This document shows, one piece after another, positions 41,486 to 50,177 of a DNA stretch of 64,000 nucleotides. Position numbers and translations under genes: made by a program. The notes under the pieces are model-generated. The model saw only the letters and a program-made list of their open reading frames with translations, searched no databases and was not told the origin of the DNA. The first letter of the stretch is position 1, and each line of letters begins with the position of its first letter. Origin of the DNA: an uncultured Bacteroidales bacterium (GTDB lineage: Bacteria > Bacteroidota > Bacteroidia > Bacteroidales > UBA932); assembly GCA_910585445.1 (NCBI GenBank), contig CAJUEK010000005.1, positions 1 through 64,000 of the forward strand, in the 5' to 3' direction.

Positions 41486-41612
41486 CTGTCTTCCTGCGTT
41501 TTAGCAAAAAAAATCGTAAAAATATATGTACGGCTCTCCGCATTAATATACTGATTGGCTTCAAATGGATTCCAATAATGCAGGTTTTTTTTCTCACAAT
41601 AATAAAAAATAG

Positions 41613-41620
41613 TATCTTCG
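41613..41620 (+). promoter_or_regulatory. Candidate -7 element for the Oar-like receptor gene
   Basis: TATCTTCG differs from TAnnTTTG at one base and lies 36 nt before the receptor ATG. No -33 element is evident. Confidence 0.4.
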
Positions 41621-41656
41621 CAGCGTTATAACTATTATACAAACTATTAAAACGTT

Positions 41657-44600
41657 ATGAAACAAACAATTAAGTGCTTGCTGTGCTGTTTGTGTGCGGC
41701 TATGTTCACGTGTGTTTCTGCTTTTGCGCAGGTAACGACATCTGCCCTTGGCGGACGAGTTGTAGATGCCAAAGGAGAACCTGTGGTTGGAGCGGCTGTT
41801 GTCGCTACCCACACTCCTTCAGGAACCATTTACGGCGTTGTCACCAATGGTGAGGGACGTTACGCCATCAACGGTATGCGTACAGGCGGTCCTTACACCG
41901 TGGCGATTTCGTGTCTGGGATATCAGTCCCTGACATACACTGATGTTACACTCCAGCTTGCAGAGACATTCTCTCTGAATGCCACTCTGGAAGAAGACTC
42001 TGAAATGCTGAGCGAGGCGATGGTAATCGCTGCTCCGGCTTCAAAATTCTCGGCTGAGAAGACAGGTGCTGCCACCAACATCTCAAACTCGCAGATTACA
42101 TCACTCCCTACCATCAACAGAAGCATCACTGATGTTACAAGGCTGTCGCCTTACGGCGGAAACGGGATGAGCTTTGCTGGTTCAGATGGTCGTACGGCCA
42201 ATTTTACAATTGACGGTGCGAACTTCAACAACAACTTCGGTCTCAGCTCAAACCTTCCTGGCGGCGGCACTCCGATCTCTCTTGATGCAATTGAGGAACT
42301 TCAGGTCGTGATTTCACCATATGATGTACGTCAGACCAACTTCATCGGTGGCGGTGTGAACGCAATCACCAAGTCTGGTACCAACACATTCAAGGGATCT
42401 GCATATGTCTATCATAAGAATGAATCCCTTCGCGGAGACTCTGTTGATGGTTCCCAGATTAAAGGAGCGCGAGATAAAGACCGCAATACGATCTACGGTT
42501 TCACTTTAGGAGGACCTATCGTCAAAAATAAACTCTTCTTCTTCGCTAACTTTGAGTATTCACAGTCTCCTACAGTAGTGAACCGCTGGAGAGCATCTGA
42601 AGACGGAGAGTCGGATGCAGCCAACTTTATTTCACGCACGACAGTCGCAGATCTTGAGCGCGTTTCCCAGCATGTGAAGGATAAATATGGCTATGATACG
42701 GGATCTTATTCTGATTTTCCGGCTGATTTAAGCAATATGAAGATTCTTGCCCGTCTGGACTGGAATATAACAGACAAGCATCATCTTGCCGTGCGTTACA
42801 ACTACACTCTGAACCAGAACTGGATCGCTACGAATGCTTCCTCTATGGACGGCGGTACAAGGTCTCCATATTCACGTTTCTCGCAGCACTCAATGGCTTT
42901 TGCAAATTCGATGTATTCACAGGACAATCTCGTTCATTCTGTGTCACTGGACTTGAACAGCCGTCTTACGGAAAACCTTTCAAACCAGTTCCTCGCTACA
43001 TTCTCGAAACTTGACGATATGAGAGGTACCAATTCCAAAGAATTCCCGTTCATTGACATCCAGGACGGAACAGGTACTAACTCTCAGTACATGTCTCTCG
43101 GATATGAGCTCTTCACTTGGAATAACGGTGTGCATAACAATGTCATCAATATAAAGGACGACATTACATATTACACTGGCAACCATAAGATTACAGCTGG
43201 CCTTAACTATGAGTACCAGATGGCAGATAACTCATATATGAGAAACGGTACAGGTTATTACCGTTATGCCAGCGTTGACGATTTCATCAAAGGGGCAGCT
43301 CCTGAGATTGTGTGTCTTACATACGGCTACGACGGCGAGCTGAATCCTGCTGCACGCGTGCAGTTCCATAAGGCCGGAATTTATGCCCAGGAAGAGTGGA
43401 CGCCTACAAACAGGTTCAAGCTTACTGCCGGTCTGCGTCTGGACGGTCTGTTCTTTGACAACAAAGACCTGATAACGAACAATGCCATCCTTGCTCTCAA
43501 CTATCCTGATGCAAACGGAAACGAGCGTCATATTGATACCGGCAAGTGGCCTACCGCAAATGTTACGGTTTCCCCACGTCTCGGTTTCACTTGGGATATT
43601 CTTGAAAACAAGAGTCTGACTCTCCGTGGAGGTACCGGTCTGTTCTCTGGCCGTCTTCCTTTGGTGTTCTTTACCAACATGCCTACAAACGGCGGTATGG
43701 TGCAGTATCAGGCGCAGCTTAACGCCAAGAATACGGACATGTCACAGTTTGCCGGCGGTCTTGTGACAGACGGTAGCGGAAAAGCTACAATCGCAGCCTT
43801 GAAAGACAAACTTATCGGAATGGGGTACCCGGATACAATTACTCCTGAGGATGGAACTGTTCCTTCAGCAATCGCAGCTGTTGACCCTCACTTCAAAATG
43901 CCTCAGGTATGGAAGACTTCCCTTGCCCTTGACTATAACTTCCCTACCTCTTTCCCATTCTCAATCACTGCGGAAGGTATCTACAACAAGACATTGAACG
44001 GCGTTACTATTTCTGACTGGAGCATGGACCCTATACAGGGCTTCAACCGTCTGAATGGTGCGGACAACAGGCCTATCTTCCCTTCTGACTTCAGGGCAGG
44101 CAGAACAAAAGCATTCGTTCTTGAGAATACAAATAGAGGTTATGGCTACTCTGCCAACGTTACTGTAAACATGCGCCCTATAGAGGGACTTAGCATTATG
44201 GCAGCATATACCCATACTGCATCCAAGGAACTTACAGGTATGCCTGGTTCAAATGCAGAGTCTGCATTCACATACGTACCATCATCGAAGGGACCTAACA
44301 ATCTTCCTCTTCACAACTCACAGTACGTTACTCCTGACCGTGTAGTGGCTTCGCTCACTCATCATGACAAGTGCGGCAACCACTTCAGCTTCATTTATGA
44401 GGCTTGGAGAGGCGGAAACAGCTATTCTTACATGCTTGTAAATGATATGAATGGCGATGGTTATAGCTATGATGCGCTTTATGTGCCTACCGATGAGCAG
44501 GTTAAGAACAATGAGTTCCGTTTCGCTTCTGACGATGATCGTGACCGTTTCATGGCTTATGTACACAATGACAAGTATCTGAGCAAGAACCAGGGAAAAT

Positions 44601-44944
44601 ATGCTGAGGCTTACAGCGTATATTCTCCTTGGGTGCACAGGATTGATTTTGGCTACAAGCATGACTTTAAGGTTAAGATTGGCAACTCAGTCAACACTCT
44701 TCAGCTTAGCGTTGACCTCAAGAACGTGCTCAACCTGTTCAACTCAAAATGGGGTGTAAGCAAAATCATGAATTCTGATTTCGAAAGTGGCCGTATATTG
44801 AAATATGACGGCATGGATGCAGACGGCTATGCTACATTCTCTACTCCGGAGTCAATAAACGCCAATACTCAGACCTGGGTTCGCAATACTGCTATCGGTC
44901 AGTGCTGGTATGCGTCAATCGGAATCAAATATATGTTTAACTAA
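41657..44944 (+). CDS. Oar-like TonB-dependent outer-membrane receptor
   Basis: This large outer-membrane receptor of 1095 residues has a signal peptide (MFTCVSAFAQ), then a carboxypeptidase-regulatory-like domain (LGGRVVDAKGEPVVGAAVVA, ~30-115). The plug includes FTIDGANFNNNFGLSS, AIEELQVVISPYDVRQTNFI and GGVNAITKSGTNTFKGSAYV. The long barrel carries GGPIVKNKLFFFANFEYSQS, typical of the Oar family, and ends in YASIGIKYMFN. Oar proteins are TonB-linked, but their cargo is generally unknown; some act in protein transport rather than sugar uptake. There is no SusD partner. A BACON/OB-fold lipoprotein follows 16 nt downstream and is the likely partner. Confidence 0.9.
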   Translation: MKQTIKCLLCCLCAAMFTCVSAFAQVTTSALGGRVVDAKGEPVVGAAVVATHTPSGTIYGVVTNGEGRYAINGMRTGGPYTVAISCLGYQSLTYTDVTLQLAETFSLNATLEEDSEMLSEAMVIAAPASKFSAEKTGAATNISNSQITSLPTINRSITDVTRLSPYGGNGMSFAGSDGRTANFTIDGANFNNNFGLSSNLPGGGTPISLDAIEELQVVISPYDVRQTNFIGGGVNAITKSGTNTFKGSAYVYHKNESLRGDSVDGSQIKGARDKDRNTIYGFTLGGPIVKNKLFFFANFEYSQSPTVVNRWRASEDGESDAANFISRTTVADLERVSQHVKDKYGYDTGSYSDFPADLSNMKILARLDWNITDKHHLAVRYNYTLNQNWIATNASSMDGGTRSPYSRFSQHSMAFANSMYSQDNLVHSVSLDLNSRLTENLSNQFLATFSKLDDMRGTNSKEFPFIDIQDGTGTNSQYMSLGYELFTWNNGVHNNVINIKDDITYYTGNHKITAGLNYEYQMADNSYMRNGTGYYRYASVDDFIKGAAPEIVCLTYGYDGELNPAARVQFHKAGIYAQEEWTPTNRFKLTAGLRLDGLFFDNKDLITNNAILALNYPDANGNERHIDTGKWPTANVTVSPRLGFTWDILENKSLTLRGGTGLFSGRLPLVFFTNMPTNGGMVQYQAQLNAKNTDMSQFAGGLVTDGSGKATIAALKDKLIGMGYPDTITPEDGTVPSAIAAVDPHFKMPQVWKTSLALDYNFPTSFPFSITAEGIYNKTLNGVTISDWSMDPIQGFNRLNGADNRPIFPSDFRAGRTKAFVLENTNRGYGYSANVTVNMRPIEGLSIMAAYTHTASKELTGMPGSNAESAFTYVPSSKGPNNLPLHNSQYVTPDRVVASLTHHDKCGNHFSFIYEAWRGGNSYSYMLVNDMNGDGYSYDALYVPTDEQVKNNEFRFASDDDRDRFMAYVHNDKYLSKNQGKYAEAYSVYSPWVHRIDFGYKHDFKVKIGNSVNTLQLSVDLKNVLNLFNSKWGVSKIMNSDFESGRILKYDGMDADGYATFSTPESINANTQTWVRNTAIGQCWYASIGIKYMFN

Positions 44945-44960
44945 TCCAGGCTGATACAAT

Positions 44961-46940
44961 ATGAAATTTAAAGTTATTTTTGCCGGCATTCTTGCAACAT
45001 TGGCTCTGGCCACAGGTTGCGAAAAAGAGCTCGCTGAATCATTTGATGAGATTAATATCTCCCAGTCTATTGTTGCGCTTCCGGCAGAAGGCGGACAGGT
45101 AAAGACTGTTGTGACAGCTGTTGACAATTGGAAATTCGAAGGCTATGATGAGACTGTCTCATCTTGGTTGACAATAACTCCAGCACAGGGGGGGGCAGGT
45201 GAAATAGAAGTTACCTTCAAAGCAGAAGCTGCAACTGAGTCTAAGACTGCTGAGCTTAAGCTTGTTTGTGCAAATAGAGTCCAGCGTGTTACCGTGCAGC
45301 AGATTACAGCCAAAGTTGAGACTCCGCTTTCAACATGTGCCGAAGTAATAGAAGGTCCTGACAGCAAGACCTATCGCGTCAAAGGTGTCGTTACTGCCAT
45401 TGCAAATACGACCTATGGCAACTGGTACCTCAATGACGGTACCGGTGAGGTTTATATTTACGGTACTTTGGATGCCAAGGGAGCAGAGAAAAACTTTGAA
45501 AGCCTTGGTATTGAAGTCGGTGATGTGGTTACTTGTGAGGGTCCTAAGACAACTTATAACACTACCATAGAGCTTGTCAATGTAACGGTGATAGATATCG
45601 AGAAGTCTCTCATAAAGGTTGAATCCGTAGAGCCGGAGGATGCTGTAATCGCTAAGGAAGGCGGAGATTTCAAGGTTGAGCTTACTTGCAAAGGAGAGGG
45701 TGTGTCAGTTGAAATACCTGAAGCTGCGAAAGCTTGGCTGTCTGTTACATCTATTACAACATCTGGTTCAACAGCTTCCGTAGTCTTTACGGCAGCTCCT
45801 AATGAAGGAGGCGACAGGGAAGCTACCCTTGTGTTCAAGACTTCATCAAAAGGCGAGGAATATACTGCTCAGACAGAATTGAAGCAGGAAGGATCGATCA
45901 TTGATGCTACTGCTGCTGAGATCAATGCTGCAGAGGACGGTGCTACCGTATATCGCTATACAGGATACATCACTCAGGATACCGGAAGCGATTATGGCAA
46001 CATCTATGTTAAGGATGCCACTGGCGAGGTATATTGCTATGGTGTGCTCAATGAGGCCGGCGAGACAAAGAAATGGAAGGAGATGGGAATCAATGTCGGT
46101 GACATCGTTACTGTGACAGGTCCTAAGACTTCTTTCAATGGTGCTCCTCAGCTCAAGAATGTCTCTGTGGAAAACCACATCAAGGTTACTGACATCTCTC
46201 TTGCTGATTTCCGTAAGCTTTCTGATGACAAGAACACATGGTACAGAATCTCCGGAAAGGTAGGCAAGAGCACCGAGAATGGCACTAAGTATGACCTTGA
46301 GGGCTATGGTAATTTCGCTCTGTTTGATGGTGATACCCAGGTTTACGTCTATGGCGTGAAGAACGGCTGGGGCGGTCCGAAGGGTGAATTCGGCAAACTC
46401 GGAGTCAAAGAAGGCGATGACCTTACCATTGTTTGCTACAAGACATCATACAACGGTCTGGTAGAGGCTGACGGATGTTTCTATGTATCTCACACATCAG
46501 ATGGCGGCGAGACTCCTGGCCCGGGGGGGGCAGATTATGAGACAACCCTCGCATATGCAGGAGTAGATGCTTTCTATGATGACGGTGTGGCTACCATAAA
46601 TGGTGTTTCTGATGTCAAAGTTCTGAAGTTCGGAACATCAAAGAAAGCCGGTGAATGTATGGTCATGGTTCCGGCAGGTTCCAAGAAAATAGTTTTCTAT
46701 GGTATTGGCTGGTCTGGAAAAGACGATGTCTTTACGGCATCTTTCGCTACCTTCAAGCAGGGAGAGGTCACTCTTAAGGCAAACTCGGGAGCCACAGGAA
46801 ACTCTCCTTATACGATAACTGCTACAGACAGCGATTATTATACTATTGAGTTAAGTGTCCCTATCGAAGAGGAAATGCCTCTTACACTCAAATCTACAGC
46901 AAGATGTATCATTTGGGGATTGCAGGCAAAAACTGAATAG
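44961..46940 (+). CDS. Lipoprotein with BACON and tandem OB-fold-like domains
   Basis: The signal ends LATGC (Cys20). Two BACON-type Ig modules (~32-115, e.g. SQSIVALPAEGGQVKTVVTA; and ~217-310, WLSVTSITTSGSTASVVFTA) alternate with about three OB-fold-like modules at ~125-212, ~318-405 and ~408-500. The OB-like modules share a pattern such as GNWYLNDGTGEVYIYGTLDA and GNIYVKDATGEVYCYGVLNE, each ending near VGDxVTxxGPKTxxN. A ~130-residue C-terminal beta domain follows a Gly/Pro linker. Two G8 tracts (45188-45195 and 46523-46530) encode Gly-Gly turns and keep the frame open. It probably works with the Oar-like receptor at the surface. Some related OB-fold proteins bind nucleic acid, but nothing here shows that. 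Confidence 0.75.
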   Translation: MKFKVIFAGILATLALATGCEKELAESFDEINISQSIVALPAEGGQVKTVVTAVDNWKFEGYDETVSSWLTITPAQGGAGEIEVTFKAEAATESKTAELKLVCANRVQRVTVQQITAKVETPLSTCAEVIEGPDSKTYRVKGVVTAIANTTYGNWYLNDGTGEVYIYGTLDAKGAEKNFESLGIEVGDVVTCEGPKTTYNTTIELVNVTVIDIEKSLIKVESVEPEDAVIAKEGGDFKVELTCKGEGVSVEIPEAAKAWLSVTSITTSGSTASVVFTAAPNEGGDREATLVFKTSSKGEEYTAQTELKQEGSIIDATAAEINAAEDGATVYRYTGYITQDTGSDYGNIYVKDATGEVYCYGVLNEAGETKKWKEMGINVGDIVTVTGPKTSFNGAPQLKNVSVENHIKVTDISLADFRKLSDDKNTWYRISGKVGKSTENGTKYDLEGYGNFALFDGDTQVYVYGVKNGWGGPKGEFGKLGVKEGDDLTIVCYKTSYNGLVEADGCFYVSHTSDGGETPGPGGADYETTLAYAGVDAFYDDGVATINGVSDVKVLKFGTSKKAGECMVMVPAGSKKIVFYGIGWSGKDDVFTASFATFKQGEVTLKANSGATGNSPYTITATDSDYYTIELSVPIEEEMPLTLKSTARCIIWGLQAKTE

Positions 46941-46960
46941 TTCCCACAGAATGACTGAAG

Positions 46961-46996
46961 GGGACCGGTACTGAAAAGTTCCGGTCTCTTTTTTTA
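46961..46996 (+). terminator. Terminator of the Oar/BACON operon
   Basis: GGGACCGG (46961-46968) pairs with CCGGTCTC (46981-46988) with one G-T pair and is followed by a run of T, 20 nt past the stop codon. Confidence 0.85.
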
Positions 46997-47011
46997 TAAG
47001 TGCTGCTGCCG

Positions 47012-47107
47012 GAAAACGGTAAAAGAAAGCCTAATATCTTTTACGGAATGCAGCCAAAAATCAATTCGGTTCAAAATATGCCCGTTTCTTAAACCGAATT
47101 CCTTTCC
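47012..47107. repeat. Dispersed intergenic palindromic repeat, copy 2 (diverged)
   Basis: This 96-bp unit begins GAAAACGGTAAAAGAAA, has TTTTACGGAATGCAGCC, AATTCGGTTCAAAATATG and TTAAACCGAATT, and ends CTTTCCC. The block order matches the copies at 39492 and 50667, but identity is lower. Confidence 0.65.
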
Positions 47108-47256
47108 CAATGCCCGTACATGGCTATCGGGACGGCGATTAGCGGGCACCGGACATTTGGCATGTCGTACTGGTACAGACGGACGTTTCTCCATCTGATA
47201 TGACCATTTGCATCATTCACAACATGTCAAAACTTCTGTCCTGAGCAATAAAGCAG

Positions 47257-47292
47257 AACGGGTCCGCCTGAATATTCCAGGCCGGACCCGTT
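47257..47292. terminator. Bidirectional terminator-like inverted repeat
   Basis: AACGGGTCCG-CCTG and CAGG-CCGGACCCGTT form a 14-bp stem with one bulge around AATATTC. T-rich sequence follows on the plus side. It lies 25 nt past the stop of the minus-strand lipoprotein gene. Confidence 0.7.
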
Positions 47293-47317
47293 CCGTTTTT
47301 CATTTTGTGACAGGGGC

Positions 47318-48397
47318 TTATTGCTTGATGCTCTTTGCAGCACGCCCAGGAGTCAGACTGTAATTCTCGGCCAACTCCCCGTACAGAAGCTCGCCGGTGT
47401 ATGAGAAAGAAACCTTTTTGCCGTTTCCGTCCTTAAGGACTCCGTTGATTTCATATGTGTCTCCGGTCTTGTCAACGGTCACGTCTCCGTCAACAATCCT
47501 TGCTTCAATCTGCTCCGTATAATGGAAATAATAACTTCCGATATATGTTCCCCAATAATACATGCCCTGCAGTCCCGTCCATGCCGGAGCCTCTGCCTCC
47601 TCCAGGCTGACAAAATCCTTATATCTGCCGGCTGGAAGTTCGTAATCATTGCCCATCGGCACATTCAGATATAGAAGAACGGACTTGCCTGTGCCGAAAT
47701 TGCTCTCAAGATCATAGTCATCATCAGCAAGCACGACCATATATGTGTCGGCAACCTCTGCCATGGCAACGTCGCCCATGTATATCATAGCTCCCTGAGT
47801 CAGTCCGGATACTGTGACATCCGATTCAAGGTTGCTCTGTGCACCCTCGTCTGAATGGTTTATGAATGAGATTTTTCCTGTGAATTCATGTTGGAACTTT
47901 TCCCCGTTTACATCCAGGTCAAAAACGATGTTGTATCCGCTTTTGACATGCTTCACGGTAAATGTACCTCCTGTAATGCCGGCCTCGAGCTGCGTTACGT
48001 CATTCTTGCGTAATGTTATGTAAGATTCATTGGCATTCCACGTTTTGGCAGGATAAGTCCCGTCTGTACAGATTGTATAAGTACCTTCCTCCAGGCTTAC
48101 GAAATCCGGAGACGAAGGCAAGGCCATGTTGATGTCCACGCATAGAATCATTCCGTTGCCGGTATATTCTTCCGTCTCCTCATCAAGAACCAGGTCTCCG
48201 TTTATGAAATTTATCCATCCGTTACCTGTGCCGGATTCATAATAATCACCCACATAGTAGGCCTCTACCATGTCCGTCTGCTCTATGCCTTCAGGTTCTG
48301 TGGTGTCAGTGTCGTCTGCCTGGGCAGGCTTGTCGCAGGCAGTGAATGCCATCATGGAAGCCATTGCCGCCATTGATAAAAGTCCGAGTCTGTTCAT
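47318..48397 (-). CDS. Lipoprotein with two copies of the same uncharacterised repeat domain
   Basis: The signal ends MMAFTAC, so this 359-residue protein is a lipoprotein. It carries two copies of the ~130-150-residue beta domain also found in the gene at 10600-12288. The first copy (~44-185) opens with YYVGDYYESGTGNGWINF and closes with EFTGKIS. The second (~195-345) has an equivalent MIYMGDVAMAEVADTYMVVL opening, LPAGRYKDFVSLEEAEAP, and closes with VSFSYTGELLYGE. LEEGTYTICTDG and LPAGRY are the recurrent turn. I do not recognise the family or its function. A TAAATTTG element abuts the start codon, so the mRNA may have almost no leader. Confidence 0.75.
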   Translation of the reverse strand: MNRLGLLSMAAMASMMAFTACDKPAQADDTDTTEPEGIEQTDMVEAYYVGDYYESGTGNGWINFINGDLVLDEETEEYTGNGMILCVDINMALPSSPDFVSLEEGTYTICTDGTYPAKTWNANESYITLRKNDVTQLEAGITGGTFTVKHVKSGYNIVFDLDVNGEKFQHEFTGKISFINHSDEGAQSNLESDVTVSGLTQGAMIYMGDVAMAEVADTYMVVLADDDYDLESNFGTGKSVLLYLNVPMGNDYELPAGRYKDFVSLEEAEAPAWTGLQGMYYWGTYIGSYYFHYTEQIEARIVDGDVTVDKTGDTYEINGVLKDGNGKKVSFSYTGELLYGELAENYSLTPGRAAKSIKQ

Positions 48398-48401
48398 AAA
48401 T

Positions 48402-48409
48402 CAAATTTA
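48402..48409 (-). promoter_or_regulatory. TAAATTTG element abutting the lipoprotein start codon
   Basis: On the minus strand TAAATTTG ends 5 nt before the ATG at 48397. If used, transcription would start at or next to the ATG and give a nearly leaderless message. It overlaps the last codons of the frameshifted small gene at 48407-48708. Confidence 0.3.
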
Positions 48410-48708
48410 TTTGTAGTGTTTATTTTTAAACATATGTTTTACAATCACTCCCGCCTCGGCATAGTCAAAGTAAACTTTGCCTCTGCTCTCTGCTTGATCG
48501 TTTATTTTTCCTGTCTTGTTGCACTGCTTGAAATGCTCCTTGAAAGTGACGGAGTGGCATATGTCTTTGCCGCTGTGGCTGAAGCTGATGGCGCCGGAAT
48601 TTCTCCTTTGCGGCATATGTAGCTCACCGGAGTGAACGCCGTGTATTCCACGGTCTGGTCGTATGTCCTCAAGGCGTACAGGTACATGTCGGTATATGTG
48701 AATGTCAT
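48407..48708 (-). pseudogene. Frameshifted small gene of about 100 codons, family unknown
   Basis: On the minus strand the ATG at 48708 opens a frame with native-looking codon use (MTFTYTDMYLYALRTYDQTV and VEYTAFTPVSYICRK). Near 48605 the sensible reading passes to another frame (GAISFSHSGKDICHSVTFKE, ending VKHMFKNKHYK and TAA). Joined, the two parts make a ~100-residue protein I do not recognise. A weak promoter (TTTG-N18/19-AACTTTG) lies upstream. It reads as a gene broken by one frameshift rather than noise, but this is judged only from codon texture. Confidence 0.4.
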
Positions 48709-49299
48709 ATCGCCATATTATCTCATAGCAAAGTTTTTAATATTATAAAACATCAAATTTGTTCGTAACCGGGTGCATTCTCTTTAACAAAGCCCAAGAA
48801 ATGTTTGCCGAAGCGCCGCCATATATGCGTTTGAAAGCAAATCTTGCCACAAGCCGATAGCAGATGTCAAGTTTGCTTGCAATATTGCCGAAACAAAGCG
48901 TATATATGAACTTTAGTTCAAATATAACAAAACGAATCAATCTTTTGATAGGTTTGCTTAAAATTTTTAAAGGACAAATCGACTGTCACACAGTTGATTT
49001 TGTTCTTATTTTGAAATTATGGTTTTAAAATGTAACATGGAAATCAGATATGTGTCCAAAATGTGGCGCGTTCCGGAAAATCCATCACAAATTGCAGATT
49101 TCATTTTTTAAATTTGTAATGTGCAAAAACTTTTGCCCGTCTCATCCTTTTTCATCTCGTCCCATCATGACCGCCCATTCGTCAGGAGCGAAATCTGTGG
49201 CTTAACCTTACGGCATGGCTCCAGTGACTATTGCCCAATAAGCAGAAAACACAGGGATTATAATTGCACCCAATAGCCAAGTCAGGAGAAGCATACCAT
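48709..49299. other. AT-rich intergenic region
   Basis: I see no convincing gene. A hairpin with an 11-bp stem and one mismatch (AAATCGACTGT / ACAGTTGATTT, 48976-49000) is followed by a T-rich stretch and could be a plus-strand terminator. Confidence 0.4.
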
Positions 49300-49340
49300 A
49301 TAAAAAGAAAGCCTCCCAAAAGCATATGCTTCTGAGAGGC
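49300..49340 (-). terminator. Terminator of the DUF2442/HEPN cluster
   Basis: On the minus strand GCCTCTCAGAAGCAT and ATGCTTTTGGGAGGC form a 15-bp stem including G-T pairs. TTTCTTTTTAT follows, 20 nt after the DUF2442 stop. Confidence 0.85.
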
Positions 49341-49359
49341 TTCCTGAAATGTCATGCCG

Positions 49360-49599
49360 TTAAATTAAAACCCCATGTTCATAAAGGTATTCTGGGGCAA
49401 TGCCTATCTCATTGTTCCAATCAACAGTCCATCTGTCAAGCTGGAAGTTCTTGAAATAGGTCATGTCCTGCAATTTCTTGCATATTCCTTTTGAATAGAG
49501 TTTTGAGAAATCAAAGGTCTTTATCTCTCCTGTATTAAATGTAAGTTCAAGGATATATCCTGAAACATACTTTGCCGATGTTACCCAAATAATTTCCAT
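49360..49599 (-). CDS. DUF2442 domain protein
   Basis: This is a small 79-residue protein typical of DUF2442: YVSGYILELTFNTGEIKTFD, then FSKLYSKGICKKLQD and WTVDWNNEIGIAPEYLY. Members commonly sit next to DUF4160 genes in toxin-antitoxin-like pairs. Here only a C-terminal remnant of a DUF4160 gene lies just upstream. The molecular role is unknown. It follows the HEPN gene on the same strand and is the last gene before a strong terminator. Confidence 0.8.
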   Translation of the reverse strand: MEIIWVTSAKYVSGYILELTFNTGEIKTFDFSKLYSKGICKKLQDMTYFKNFQLDRWTVDWNNEIGIAPEYLYEHGVLI

Positions 49600-49606
49600 A
49601 ACTCAA

Positions 49607-49726
49607 TTATTTGAGAGACCCAATCTTTATAAAACTTTCACAATTCTCACCGCGCTTCCAATTCTCCAGCAGTTCATCCCTATGCATGTCAAGCCACTCA
49701 AAACAAGGTTCTTGAATAAATACTTT
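49607..49726 (-). pseudogene. Remnant of a DUF4160 gene (C-terminal end only)
   Basis: On the minus strand about 39 codons read KVFIQEPCFEWLDMHRDELL followed by ENWKRGENCESFIKIGSLK and TAA. This resembles the C-terminal helix of DUF4160 proteins (a pattern like FEWxxIHxxELLxNW). An in-frame stop at 49727-49729 separates it from a short upstream stretch (LLASKHCRVEAE). The N-terminal two thirds is missing. The position directly before DUF2442 is where the intact partner is usually found. Confidence 0.5.
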
Positions 49727-49784
49727 TTATTCAGCCTCGACTCTGCAATGTTTTGAAGCAAGAAGAGAGTTATATTAGAACCCC

Positions 49785-50177
49785 TTATATAAGACTGCCT
49801 ATCTTTTCAATAAACTGCTTCAACGGTTCAAAAAGTGGCAACATCTCTTTTTCAGTCGTAACATAGACACAATTATAATCGCTTTTCTCTCTCAATGATT
49901 GTAATTCTGTATATAACCATGCTTCTTCAGAGGTGAATTTTCCTGTCTTGACATAATGCAGCCCAAACATGGTCATTGTACCTTTATGTGTGCTTACTTC
50001 GTGCCTGTCGTGTATCAAGAGGGCTGAAACAGCATGAAAGATTGCATAATACATCCTGTTTGACACCGTATCCCAAAAATCCATTTCAGCAATGCTTTCA
50101 GCCTGTCTCAGACAAGAAACGGCCTTTTCATATTCAAGATTTACGATTATGTGGCGTTCTTCGTCGGTGAGTTTCAT
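49785..50177 (-). CDS. HEPN-domain toxin (HepT-like)
   Basis: This 130-residue all-helical HEPN protein carries the RX4-6H RNase motif as NRMYYAIFHAVSALL (Arg then His six residues apart). The family opening (ERHIIVNLEYEKAVSCLRQA) and the C-terminal YTELQSLREKSDYNCVYVT are also seen. It begins 4 bp inside the end of a MntA-like nucleotidyltransferase gene. HEPN/MNT pairs are type VII toxin-antitoxin systems in which the nucleotidyltransferase modifies and silences the HEPN RNase. The pair likely shares the promoter at 50511-50541. Confidence 0.88.
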   Translation of the reverse strand: MKLTDEERHIIVNLEYEKAVSCLRQAESIAEMDFWDTVSNRMYYAIFHAVSALLIHDRHEVSTHKGTMTMFGLHYVKTGKFTSEEAWLYTELQSLREKSDYNCVYVTTEKEMLPLFEPLKQFIEKIGSLI

